Below, piece after piece: positions 49,936 to 57,838 of a DNA stretch of 64,000 nt (its first letter is position 1; each line of letters starts with the position of its first letter). This DNA comes from a bacterium. Lineage in GTDB: Bacteria; Vulcanimicrobiota; Vulcanimicrobiia; Vulcanimicrobiales; Vulcanimicrobiaceae. The DNA lies in contig JAJYFL010000012.1 in assembly GCA_021790935.1 (NCBI GenBank), positions 1 through 64,000 on the forward strand. The letters run 5' to 3'. The position numbers and the translations under genes are program-made. Under the pieces are notes generated by a model. That model saw only the letters and a program-made list of their open reading frames with translations. It ran no database searches and was not told the DNA's origin.

Positions 49936-50399
49936 ACCGCCCGCTCTGCAGGTTCGGTCCCCGAGGGAGGGCGCACGGTGACGCGGCGCGGGCCGTTCCC
50001 CGAGCCCTCGATCTCGATTTCGTAGCGGCGCGGCGGCAGGAAGCCGGGCGCATTACGCCACCACTCGACCAGCACGATCGACGAACCGTCGAAGACCTCC
50101 TCGAGCCCAAGCTCCACCAGTTCGGCCGGATCGCCGATGCGAAAGAGGTCGAGGTGATCGATGAGGGGCGCCTCCGGGCAAGTAGCGGCGTCCGGGGCCG
50201 TATAGCGGTGCCGGAACGTGAAGGTCGGGCTGCTGGTGGGATCGTGGCCGAGCAACGCCTGGACCGCCGCCCTTACGAAGGTCGTCTTTCCGGCGCCCAG
50301 GGGCCCCGCGAGCCCGACCGCGTCGCCCGCTCGCAGCCCGCGGGCAAATTCGGCGGCGAAGGACCGCATCTCGTCCTCGCTGTGAAATGTTCGTTCCAT
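49932..50399 (-). CDS. tsaE: tRNA t6A biosynthesis ATPase TsaE
   Basis: A 155-residue P-loop ATPase with Walker A GPLGAGKTTFVRAAVQALLG and the family segment SSPTFTFRHRYTA then LIDHLDLFRIGDPAELVELG and VLVEWWRNA. It drives the TsaBDE complex. ATG 50399 begins MERTFHSEDEMRSF; the frame extends to 50453 without similarity. First gene of the minus-strand operon running to the small membrane protein at 47644. Confidence 0.93.
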   Translation of the reverse strand: MERTFHSEDEMRSFAAEFARGLRAGDAVGLAGPLGAGKTTFVRAAVQALLGHDPTSSPTFTFRHRYTAPDAATCPEAPLIDHLDLFRIGDPAELVELGLEEVFDGSSIVLVEWWRNAPGFLPPRRYEIEIEGSGNGPRRVTVRPPSGTEPAERAV

Positions 50400-50604
50400 G
50401 CTCTTGGCGAACGCTCGTCTCCGTGGGAATCTCTCCGAACAGCATCTTATCACGAGGGAGCCGCCTATCCTGACTGATCTCGACGCGCGGGCCGATTCCT
50501 TCCTGGAAGAGCAGCGGGCCGCGGCGGCGGCCGCGCGCGAGCGCCTGGCCGCCAGGCTGGAAGCGTTACGGAGCCGAGCCGATACGGGCGCCGAAGAGAT
50601 TTAA
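50398..50604 (+). CDS. Possible small coiled-coil protein
   Basis: A 68-codon frame overlapping the tsaE start by two bases. Its second half (FLEEQRAAAAAARERLAARL) would form an Ala/Glu/Arg-rich coiled coil. The first half has no recognisable features. The stretch lies 56 bases before gyrA. A stronger ribosome-binding-like GAGGGAG at about 50453-50459 precedes no standard start codon. Coding is uncertain. Confidence 0.3.
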   Translation: MLLANARLRGNLSEQHLITREPPILTDLDARADSFLEEQRAAAAAARERLAARLEALRSRADTGAEEI

Positions 50605-50659
50605 CCATCTCGTCACCCACCCACCCGCAGCCTTGTAGAGCGGAGCGTCTTTTTACCAC

Positions 50660-53167
50660 GTGAACAACGACATTATTTCGCAGATCAACGTCGAGGACGA
50701 AATGCGGGAGAGTTATCTCTCGTATGCGATGTCCGTCATCGCGTCGCGCGCCCTTCCGGACGTTCGCGACGGCCTCAAGCCCGTCCAGCGACGCATTCTC
50801 TTTGCGATGCGTGAGATGGGCATGGAGCCGACCAAGCAGCACCGCAAGTGCGCCGGTATCATCGGCGAGGTCCTCAAGTCGTACCACCCGCACGGCGACG
50901 CTTCCGTCTACGATGCGCTCGTTCGCATGGCGCAGGATTTCACGCTGCGCTATCCGCTGATCGACGGGCACGGCAACTTCGGCTCGATCGATCCCGATCC
51001 GCCGGCCGCCTACCGGTACACCGAGGCGCGTCTCGCGCGGCCCTCGCTCGACGTTCTGGCCGACATCGATAAAGAGACCGTGGCGTTCGTTTCGAACTTC
51101 GATAACCAAGGCATCGAACCGACCGTGCTGCCGGGGAGGCTGCCGCAGTTGCTGCTCAACGGAAGCAGCGGCATCGCCGTCGGTATGGCGACCAACATCC
51201 CGCCGCACAATCTCGGCGAGATCGCCGATGCGATCGTCGCGCTGATCGACGACTCGGCGATCGGCGACGACGCGCTCTGCGATATCGTGAAGGGTCCGGA
51301 CTTTCCGACCGGCGGCATCATCATGGGGGAAGCCGCGATCCGCCAAGCATACAAGACCGGGCGAGGGTCGATCGCCATCCGCGGTACGGCGGAGATCGTC
51401 GAAGAACGCGGCAAGAACAAGATCGTCATCACCGAGATCCCATACCAGGTGTACAAGAGCCGCATCGTGGAAGCGATCGCCGAGGCCCACGCCGAGAAAC
51501 GGATTCAAGGCATCTCGGCGCTGCACGACGAGTCCAACCGCAAGGGTATGCGCGTGGTCGTCGAGCTGCAGCGCACCGCGACGCCCAAGATCGTGCTCAA
51601 TCAGCTCTACAAGCACACGCCGCTCCAATCGAGCTTCGGCTTCAACATGCTGGCGCTGGTACCGGCCGGCGCTCCACGAGCGGACGGCTCGACGCCGCTG
51701 GAACCGCAGGTGCTCTCGCTGAAACAACTGCTCGAGCATTACGTCGCGCATCGTAAGGACGTCATCGCCAAGCGGACGCGTTACGATCTGCGCAAGGCCG
51801 AGGAGCGCGCGCACGTCCTCGAGGGCTACCGCATCGCGCTCGACAACATCGACGAGGTCATCGCAATCGTGCGCGGCAGCCAGACGACCGACGAGGCGCG
51901 CCAGAGCCTCGTCGCGCGCTTCGGGCTCTCGGATATACAGGCCAACGCGATCGTCGATATGCGCCTGCGGTCGCTCGTCGGGCTGGAACGGCGGAAGATC
52001 GAGGAGGAGTACGCGGAGCTCATCAAACTGATCGCCGAGCTGCAAGATATTCTCGGGAGCGACCGGCGCATCGCCGGGATCGTGCGAGTCGAGGCGCTGG
52101 ATATGAAGAAGCGCTTCGGCGACGAGCGCCGTACGGCGATCGTGCCGGCCGAAGACGAGTTCTCCGTCGAAGCGCTGATTCCGGACACCGAGGTCGTGGT
52201 TACGTATACGGTCGGCGGTTACATCAAACGCGTTTCGACGGACACGTTCAAGACGCAAAACCGCGGCGGCCGCGGCGTGATCGGCATCAGCAATCTCAAA
52301 CGTGAAGACGTCGTGCGAAATTTCTTTACGACCAGCACGCACGATCACGTGTTGTTCTTTACGAACAAGGGCCGCATCTATCGCTTGCGGGGCTACGAGA
52401 TCCCCGATACGACGCGGCAAGCGCGCGGCACGGCGCTCGTGAATCTGTTGACGCTGCCTCCGGGCGAGCAAGTCTCGGCCGTCTTCCCGATCGACAAGTT
52501 TCAGGGCGAGAAGTATCTCGTCATGGTTACCAAGAATGGCGTCATCAAGAAATCGAAGCTCGAGGAGTTCGCCAACGTGCGCCGCAACGGCCTCAACGCC
52601 ATCAACCTCGACGAGGGAGACGAGCTGCTCGCGGTCGATCTCTCGGACGGATCGCGCGATATCATCCTCGGGTCGACCGTCGGGATGGCCGTGCACTTCA
52701 ACGAGAAGGACGTCCGCCCCATGGGTCGCAACGCGCGCGGCGTCAAGGCGATGTCGCTGGATCGCGGAGACTCCGTCGTCGCGATGGACGTCGTCGAAGA
52801 GGACCGCAAGGAGGTCTTGCTGGTCACCTCCAGGGCCTTCGGCAAACGGACCGCGATCGACGAGTACCGCCATACGTCGCGCGGCGGCAAGGGAGTCAAG
52901 GCATTCGCCAAGGAGCGCGAAGACATCGGCCACGTGGTCGACCAAATAATGGTGGCGCGCGACGACGAAATTCTCATGATCACTTCCGCCAATCAGGTAA
53001 TCCGCCTGAAGGTCGGGGATATTCGCAAAGCGGGCCGCTCTACCAAGGGGGTTCGGCTGCAGCGTTTGGGCGACGGCGACGAGGTGATAGCCATAACCAA
53101 TATGGGTAAGCAGGCCGAGCAGCTCACCGGCATTACCGGCGAGCCGCAGCAGCCGGAGATCGCGTAG
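50660..53167 (+). CDS. gyrA: DNA gyrase subunit A
   Basis: An 835-residue type II topoisomerase subunit. The N-terminal part has SYAMSVIASRALPDVRDGLK and PVQRRILFAM. The catalytic Tyr120 lies in AAYRYTEARLARPSLDVLAD. The C-terminal ~330 residues form the beta-pinwheel DNA-wrapping domain with the GyrA box in NRGGRGVIGI (QTQNRGG-like). GTG start. In the quinolone region HGDASVYDALVRM the residue equivalent to E. coli Ser83 is Ala, as in mycobacteria. gyrB is not adjacent. First gene of the plus-strand run to the DsbA-like gene. Confidence 0.96.
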   Translation: MNNDIISQINVEDEMRESYLSYAMSVIASRALPDVRDGLKPVQRRILFAMREMGMEPTKQHRKCAGIIGEVLKSYHPHGDASVYDALVRMAQDFTLRYPLIDGHGNFGSIDPDPPAAYRYTEARLARPSLDVLADIDKETVAFVSNFDNQGIEPTVLPGRLPQLLLNGSSGIAVGMATNIPPHNLGEIADAIVALIDDSAIGDDALCDIVKGPDFPTGGIIMGEAAIRQAYKTGRGSIAIRGTAEIVEERGKNKIVITEIPYQVYKSRIVEAIAEAHAEKRIQGISALHDESNRKGMRVVVELQRTATPKIVLNQLYKHTPLQSSFGFNMLALVPAGAPRADGSTPLEPQVLSLKQLLEHYVAHRKDVIAKRTRYDLRKAEERAHVLEGYRIALDNIDEVIAIVRGSQTTDEARQSLVARFGLSDIQANAIVDMRLRSLVGLERRKIEEEYAELIKLIAELQDILGSDRRIAGIVRVEALDMKKRFGDERRTAIVPAEDEFSVEALIPDTEVVVTYTVGGYIKRVSTDTFKTQNRGGRGVIGISNLKREDVVRNFFTTSTHDHVLFFTNKGRIYRLRGYEIPDTTRQARGTALVNLLTLPPGEQVSAVFPIDKFQGEKYLVMVTKNGVIKKSKLEEFANVRRNGLNAINLDEGDELLAVDLSDGSRDIILGSTVGMAVHFNEKDVRPMGRNARGVKAMSLDRGDSVVAMDVVEEDRKEVLLVTSRAFGKRTAIDEYRHTSRGGKGVKAFAKEREDIGHVVDQIMVARDDEILMITSANQVIRLKVGDIRKAGRSTKGVRLQRLGDGDEVIAITNMGKQAEQLTGITGEPQQPEIA

Positions 53168-53226
53168 ACGCAACTCACGGCCCGGTAACGGGTGTTACAT
53201 ACGACTGGAGGATCGAACGAAAAACC

Positions 53227-53559
53227 ATGAGCGCAATAGCAGACGTTTCGCAAGCCACTTTTCAGCAGGAAGTCCTGGGGAACGAGCAGCCCGTGCTGGT
53301 CGATTTCTGGGCGCCGTGGTGCGGTCCGTGTAAGATGCTCTCGCCGATCGTAGAGAAAGTCGCCGCTTCTCATGCGGGCAAGGCGAAGTTCATGAAACTC
53401 AATACCGACGAAAATCCGAGCTTGGCCGGAGAGTACCAGGTATCGGGCATACCGTGTTTGATTCTCTTCAAGGGCGGCCGGGCGGTCGATCGCATCGTCG
53501 GATACGTCCCCGAACAGACGATCGCGTCGATGTTGAGCAGACACTTGAACCCCGCTTGA
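53227..53559 (+). CDS. trxA: Thioredoxin
   Basis: A 110-residue thioredoxin with the active-site WAPWCGPCKMLSPIVEK and the conserved cis-Pro segment VSGIPCLILFKGGRAVDRIVG. It reduces cytoplasmic disulfides. ATG, with GGAGG upstream (53204-53208). The TGA overlaps the selA TTG start, so thioredoxin and SelA are translationally coupled. The cis-Pro loop has an additional Cys (IPC) where Thr is more usual (IPT), which is uncommon. Confidence 0.95.
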   Translation: MSAIADVSQATFQQEVLGNEQPVLVDFWAPWCGPCKMLSPIVEKVAASHAGKAKFMKLNTDENPSLAGEYQVSGIPCLILFKGGRAVDRIVGYVPEQTIASMLSRHLNPA

Positions 53560-54926
53560 ACCTGCTAGGGAGCGGGCGGGAGTCGCTCGCGGCGATCCCG
53601 GCGGTGCACCGGTTCCTCGACGAGCCTGCCGTGCGCCGCTACGAGTTTGCGCTCGGCCGCGAAAACGTCAAACGCGCGATCGCCGGCGAGCTCGATGATG
53701 CGCGAAGCCGCGTTCCTCTGCCGGAGTACGAGGCGTTGCTGGCGGGCGTAATCGATCGCCTGGAGCGCGAGCGCACGCAGGCGCTGCTCGAAACCATCAA
53801 CGCGACCGGGGTAATGCTTCATACGAACCTCGGGCGCGCGCCGCTCGCGGTGCCGGCGCTCGAGGCGGTTCGCCGGACCGGAGGCGGCTACTCCAATCTC
53901 GAGTTCGATCTGCAGGCCGGCACGCGCGGTTCGCGTTACGCACGGGTGACGGCGCTGCTGACGGCGATCACCGGCGCGCCGGACGCTCTCGTCGTCAATA
54001 ACTGCGCGGCGGCCGTGCTCTTAATCCTCGACACGCTCGCAAAGGGGCGCGAGGCGATCGTCGCGCGCAATCAACTCATCGAGATCGGCGGCGGTTTTCG
54101 CTTACCCGACGTCCTCGAACGCAGCGGCGCCCGCCTGGTCGAAGTCGGCGCGACCAACAAAGTCTACCTGCGCGATTACGAGCGCGCGCTGACGCCGAAC
54201 ACCGCGCTGCTCCTGCGTTCGCATCCCTCGAATTACCGGATCTCCGGTTTCACGCACGACGTGCCGCCCGAAGAACTCGCAGCGCTCGGTAAGCGCGTGG
54301 GCGTTCCGGTCGTCGAAGACCTCGGCAGCGGCGCGCTCGTCGATCTAGCCGCGTACGGTTTGCCGCACGAACGCACCGTGCAGGACGCCGTGCGCGACGG
54401 CATCGACGCGGTCGCGTTTTCCGGCGACAAGCTCTTGGGCGGGCCGCAGGCCGGCATCGTCGTCGGCACCGCGGCGCTGATCGCGCGTTTGCGCGACAAT
54501 CCGCTCTTGCGTGCCCTGCGCGTCGACAAGTCGACGATCGCAGCTTTGGGGGCGACGCTGCGGCTCTATCTCTCCGCGGAGGGTCTCGAAGCCATCCCGC
54601 TCTACCGCATGCTCGGCGCATCGCAGCGAGAGCTTCGGTCGCGCGCGCAGCGCTACGTGGACGAGCTGCCGGCCCTACTCGGCGCTTGCGTGGTGGAGAG
54701 CAGCGCGCGCGTCGGCGGAGGTTGCCTGCCGGAGACCGAGATCGCCTCGATTGCGGTCTCGCTGCGCCCGCCCGGCGGAGCCGATGCGTTCGCGGCAAGA
54801 CTGCGCCGCGGAGAACCGGCGCTCGTCGGGCGCATCGAGAACGGCGCCTTGCTCCTCGACCTGCGAACGGTCGCCCCGGAACAGGACGCCGCCGTAGTTA
54901 CGGCGCTGCAAGCTGCGATCCGGTAG
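53556..54926 (+). CDS. selA: L-seryl-tRNA(Sec) selenium transferase
   Basis: A 456-residue PLP enzyme converting seryl-tRNA(Sec) to selenocysteinyl-tRNA(Sec). The family opening is AAIPAVHRFLDEPAV. The core has NATGVMLHTNLGRAPL, VVNNCAAAVLLIL and the PLP Lys292 in FSGDKLLGGPQAG (Lys295 in E. coli). TTG 53556 overlaps the trxA stop (TTGA) and gives the expected N-terminus; the frame further upstream is antisense/overlap with trxA. selB follows after two bases. Shows that UGA is decoded as selenocysteine in this genome. Confidence 0.95.
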   Translation: MNLLGSGRESLAAIPAVHRFLDEPAVRRYEFALGRENVKRAIAGELDDARSRVPLPEYEALLAGVIDRLERERTQALLETINATGVMLHTNLGRAPLAVPALEAVRRTGGGYSNLEFDLQAGTRGSRYARVTALLTAITGAPDALVVNNCAAAVLLILDTLAKGREAIVARNQLIEIGGGFRLPDVLERSGARLVEVGATNKVYLRDYERALTPNTALLLRSHPSNYRISGFTHDVPPEELAALGKRVGVPVVEDLGSGALVDLAAYGLPHERTVQDAVRDGIDAVAFSGDKLLGGPQAGIVVGTAALIARLRDNPLLRALRVDKSTIAALGATLRLYLSAEGLEAIPLYRMLGASQRELRSRAQRYVDELPALLGACVVESSARVGGGCLPETEIASIAVSLRPPGGADAFAARLRRGEPALVGRIENGALLLDLRTVAPEQDAAVVTALQAAIR

Positions 54927-54928
54927 CG

Positions 54929-56800
54929 ATGCACATCGTCGGGACTGCGGGCCACGTCGACCACGGGAAGTCGTCGCTCGTCGCCGCGCTGACCGGCACC
55001 AATCCCGATCGCTGGCTCGAAGAACGCCTACGCGGCATGACGCTCGATTTGGGATTCGCGCACCTGCGCTTCGACGACGGCACCGAAGCCGGGATCGTCG
55101 ACGTTCCGGGGCACGAGCGCTTCCTGCATAATATGCTCGCGGGCGCTGCCGGCATGGAACTCTTGCTGCTAGCGGTCGCGGCAGACGAAGGCGCGATGCC
55201 GCAGACGTTCGAGCACCTGCAGATCCTGCGTTTCCTCAACGTGCGGCGAACGCTCGTCGTCCTCACCAAATCCGATCTGCTGGATGACGAAGCCCTGGAT
55301 TTCGCGGCGGAGAGCGTGGCCGAAGCGCTGCGCGGCACGATCGCCGCCGACGCCCCGCTGATCGCCGTTTCGACCGTGACCGGCAGCGGTATGGATGCGC
55401 TGCGCGCGATGATTCATAGCGAGTTGCGTTCGCTCCCAGCGCGCAACGCCAACGCGCCGGCCTATCTGCCCATCGACCGCGTCTTTGCGCTGCCGGGCCA
55501 CGGGACGATCGTCACGGGGACGCTGCTGCAGGGTTCGATCGCCGTCGGCGACCGGGTGAAGCTCGAGCCGAGCGGCAAGATCGTGCGCGTGCGCAGTTTA
55601 CAGACGTTCGGCCGGCGAGCCGAGCGCGCGAGCGGTGGTTCGCGCGTCGCGGCCAACCTGCCGGGCGTCGAGGTGCACGAGATCGCTCGTGGCGAGGTGC
55701 TCGGCAGCTTGCAATTCGATGCTGCGGCCGCCTTCGAGGTTCGCTTCGAAGCATTGCCACAGGGCCTGCCGATCCTGCGCCGGCGCAACCACGTGCGCGC
55801 GCACATCGGCTCCGCCGAGATTCTCGGAACGCTGCTGTTCGAGGAACCGCCTGCGGACGAAGCCCCGGTACTCGGACGGCTCTTCCTGCGCGGCAAGACC
55901 GTCGCCTATCCCGGTACGGCGTTCGTCGTGCGCCGCATGTCGCCCAAGACGCTGCTTGGTGGAGGGCACATCGAAGGGGCCTCCGGCGCGGCCGGGGCTG
56001 CCTACGAGCCGGCCGGCACGCAGGATGCCGCCGTATTGGGCGTGCTGCGCGCGCACGGCCTCGAGGCCCTCGAGGCCGATGCGATTGCGCGCGAGGCGAA
56101 CCTGCGTGAAGAGGCGGCCGGCGCTGCGCTCGGCGCGCTGCTCGAACGCGGTGAGGCCCTGCGCCTGCAGCGGCCCGTCGCCTTCGTCGAGATGCGGGCC
56201 GCGCAAGCGTTCTTGGACCGCGTGCTGGCGCACCTGGGCGAGCGCCACGAACGCGAACCGTGGTCCATGGGCGTGACGACGCTCGCGCTCTCGCGGGCTC
56301 TCGCGATGCCCGAAGCGCTCCTCGTCCGCCTGTTGGGTGCGTTCGCGGACGATGGCCGGATTGCCAATCGCGCGGGCTATTATTGCAGAAGCGATCATAC
56401 GCCCAAACTCGCACCCGCGCAGAGAGCGTTCTTCGATGCGGCCGTTCCGGTCGATCCGGCGGCGCCCTTCGGTCCGGCGTCGCTAGCCGACGTCGTCGCC
56501 CGCGTCAAGCAGTCGCGCGTCGAGGGTCTCGGGGCGGCGTTCGAAACCCTTCTCGCCAAGGGCGCGCTCGTAAAAGTCGGAGAGTGCCTCTATCGAGGGA
56601 CGCAGATCGCCGAAATCCACGCGAAGGTCGAGACGTTCATCCGTGCCGAAAAGCAGATGACGATGGCTCAGTTTCGCGATTTGTTAGGGACCTCGCGCAA
56701 GTTCGCCGTTCCATTGCTCGAGTGGTGCGATGCTCACGGCATCACGGTGCGCAGCGGCGACGTGCGCGTCTTGCGCGCGCGCAGGCAAAAGACGCCATGA
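54929..56800 (+). CDS. selB: Selenocysteine-specific elongation factor SelB
   Basis: A 623-residue translation GTPase delivering Sec-tRNA to UGA codons that carry a SECIS element. G1 is GTAGHVDHGKSSL, G3 VDVPGHERFLHNML, G4 TKSDLLDDE. EF-Tu-like beta domains follow (residues ~170-350), then the C-terminal winged-helix SECIS-binding modules (residues ~400-623, e.g. EKQMTMAQFRDLLGTSRKF). ATG two bases after selA; stop overlaps the adenine deaminase ATG. selC and selD were not found in the window. Confidence 0.95.
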   Translation: MHIVGTAGHVDHGKSSLVAALTGTNPDRWLEERLRGMTLDLGFAHLRFDDGTEAGIVDVPGHERFLHNMLAGAAGMELLLLAVAADEGAMPQTFEHLQILRFLNVRRTLVVLTKSDLLDDEALDFAAESVAEALRGTIAADAPLIAVSTVTGSGMDALRAMIHSELRSLPARNANAPAYLPIDRVFALPGHGTIVTGTLLQGSIAVGDRVKLEPSGKIVRVRSLQTFGRRAERASGGSRVAANLPGVEVHEIARGEVLGSLQFDAAAAFEVRFEALPQGLPILRRRNHVRAHIGSAEILGTLLFEEPPADEAPVLGRLFLRGKTVAYPGTAFVVRRMSPKTLLGGGHIEGASGAAGAAYEPAGTQDAAVLGVLRAHGLEALEADAIAREANLREEAAGAALGALLERGEALRLQRPVAFVEMRAAQAFLDRVLAHLGERHEREPWSMGVTTLALSRALAMPEALLVRLLGAFADDGRIANRAGYYCRSDHTPKLAPAQRAFFDAAVPVDPAAPFGPASLADVVARVKQSRVEGLGAAFETLLAKGALVKVGECLYRGTQIAEIHAKVETFIRAEKQMTMAQFRDLLGTSRKFAVPLLEWCDAHGITVRSGDVRVLRARRQKTP

Positions 56801-57828
56801 TCGACGTCGCCACGCTGCCCAAGGCCGAACTCCACCTCCATATCGAAGGCACGCTCGAACCCGAGAGCATCTTCGAGATGGCGGAGCGCAACGGCGTACG
56901 CTTGGCCTATCCGAGCGTCGGCGCGCTGCGCGCCGATTACGCGTTCTCCGATCTCCAGTCGTTCTTGAACCTCTATTACGCGGGCGTCACCGTCCTGCGC
57001 ACCGAGCGCGATTTCCGCGATATGGCGCTGGCGTATCTGCGGCGCGCCAGCGCGCAAAACGTCAAGCATGCGGAGATATTCTTCGATCCGCAGTCGCACA
57101 CGAGCCGCGGCGTGCCGTTCGAAACGGTGGTCGAGGGCCTGTGGTCGGCGCTGCGTGAGAGCGAATCCCACTTCGGCATGACGACGAAGCTGATCATGTG
57201 CTTCCTGCGCGATCTCTCCGCGGCGTCGGCGATGGAGACGCTTGAGAGCGCGCTCCCCTATCGCGACCGGATCGTCGCCGTGGGGTTGGATTCGGCCGAA
57301 CGGCAGAACCCGCCGTCGAAGTTCGAACGAGTCTTCGATCGCGCGCGAGCCGAAGGGTTCCTTACCGTCGCCCACGCGGGCGAAGAGGGCCCGCCGGCGT
57401 ACGTGTGGGAGGCGCTCGATATTCTGAAGGTCTCGCGCGTCGACCACGGGATCCGCTCCCTCGAGGACGCACGGCTGGTCGATCGCCTGCGCCGCATGAG
57501 GATGCCGCTGACGGTTTGCCCGCTTTCGAACGTGCGGCTTCACGTCGTAGAGGGGCTCGCGCACCACCCTCTCAAGGCGATGCTCGATCTCGGTCTGCTC
57601 GCAACCGTAAACTCGGACGATCCGGCCTATTTCGGAGGCTACGTCAACGAGAATTACGCGGAGTCCGTTCGCGCGCTGGCGCTCTCCGACGACGACGTCG
57701 TCACGCTGGCAAAGAACGGTTTTCACGCGTCGTTCTTGGACGATGCCGCGAAACGGCGGCATCTCGCCGCCATCGATGCGGTTCGCGCTTTGGAAGTGCA
57801 ACCGCTGGCCCCCGCTCCGCCGTTATGA
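56797..57828 (+). CDS. Adenine deaminase (adenosine-deaminase family)
   Basis: A 343-residue zinc hydrolase. Metal ligands: HxH in [18 protein letters not shown], His in [13 protein letters not shown], and the catalytic Asp pair in [15 protein letters not shown]. The EGTLEPE and [21 protein letters not shown] strings match adenine deaminases of the aah1/Pseudomonas type better than adenosine deaminases. It would convert adenine to hypoxanthine, which the xanthine dehydrogenase at 17.7-21.3 kb could oxidise. ATG overlaps the selB stop. Ribonucleoside activity cannot be excluded. Confidence 0.88.
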   Translation: MIDVATLPKAELHLHIEGTLEPESIFEMAERNGVRLAYPSVGALRADYAFSDLQSFLNLYYAGVTVLRTERDFRDMALAYLRRASAQNVKHAEIFFDPQSHTSRGVPFETVVEGLWSALRESESHFGMTTKLIMCFLRDLSAASAMETLESALPYRDRIVAVGLDSAERQNPPSKFERVFDRARAEGFLTVAHAGEEGPPAYVWEALDILKVSRVDHGIRSLEDARLVDRLRRMRMPLTVCPLSNVRLHVVEGLAHHPLKAMLDLGLLATVNSDDPAYFGGYVNENYAESVRALALSDDDVVTLAKNGFHASFLDDAAKRRHLAAIDAVRALEVQPLAPAPPL

Positions 57829-57838
57829 GGTGCGAGCC

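Noticed and set aside
50465-53173. 902-codon frame antisense to gyrA
   Set aside because: A GC-rich codon-pattern shadow of gyrA; the translated product has no domain logic and gyrA is unmistakable.
53168-57838. tRNA-Sec gene or in-frame UGA selenoprotein near selAB
   Set aside because: Intergenic gaps here are too short for a ~95-base tRNA and no interrupted redox frame continues through a UGA.
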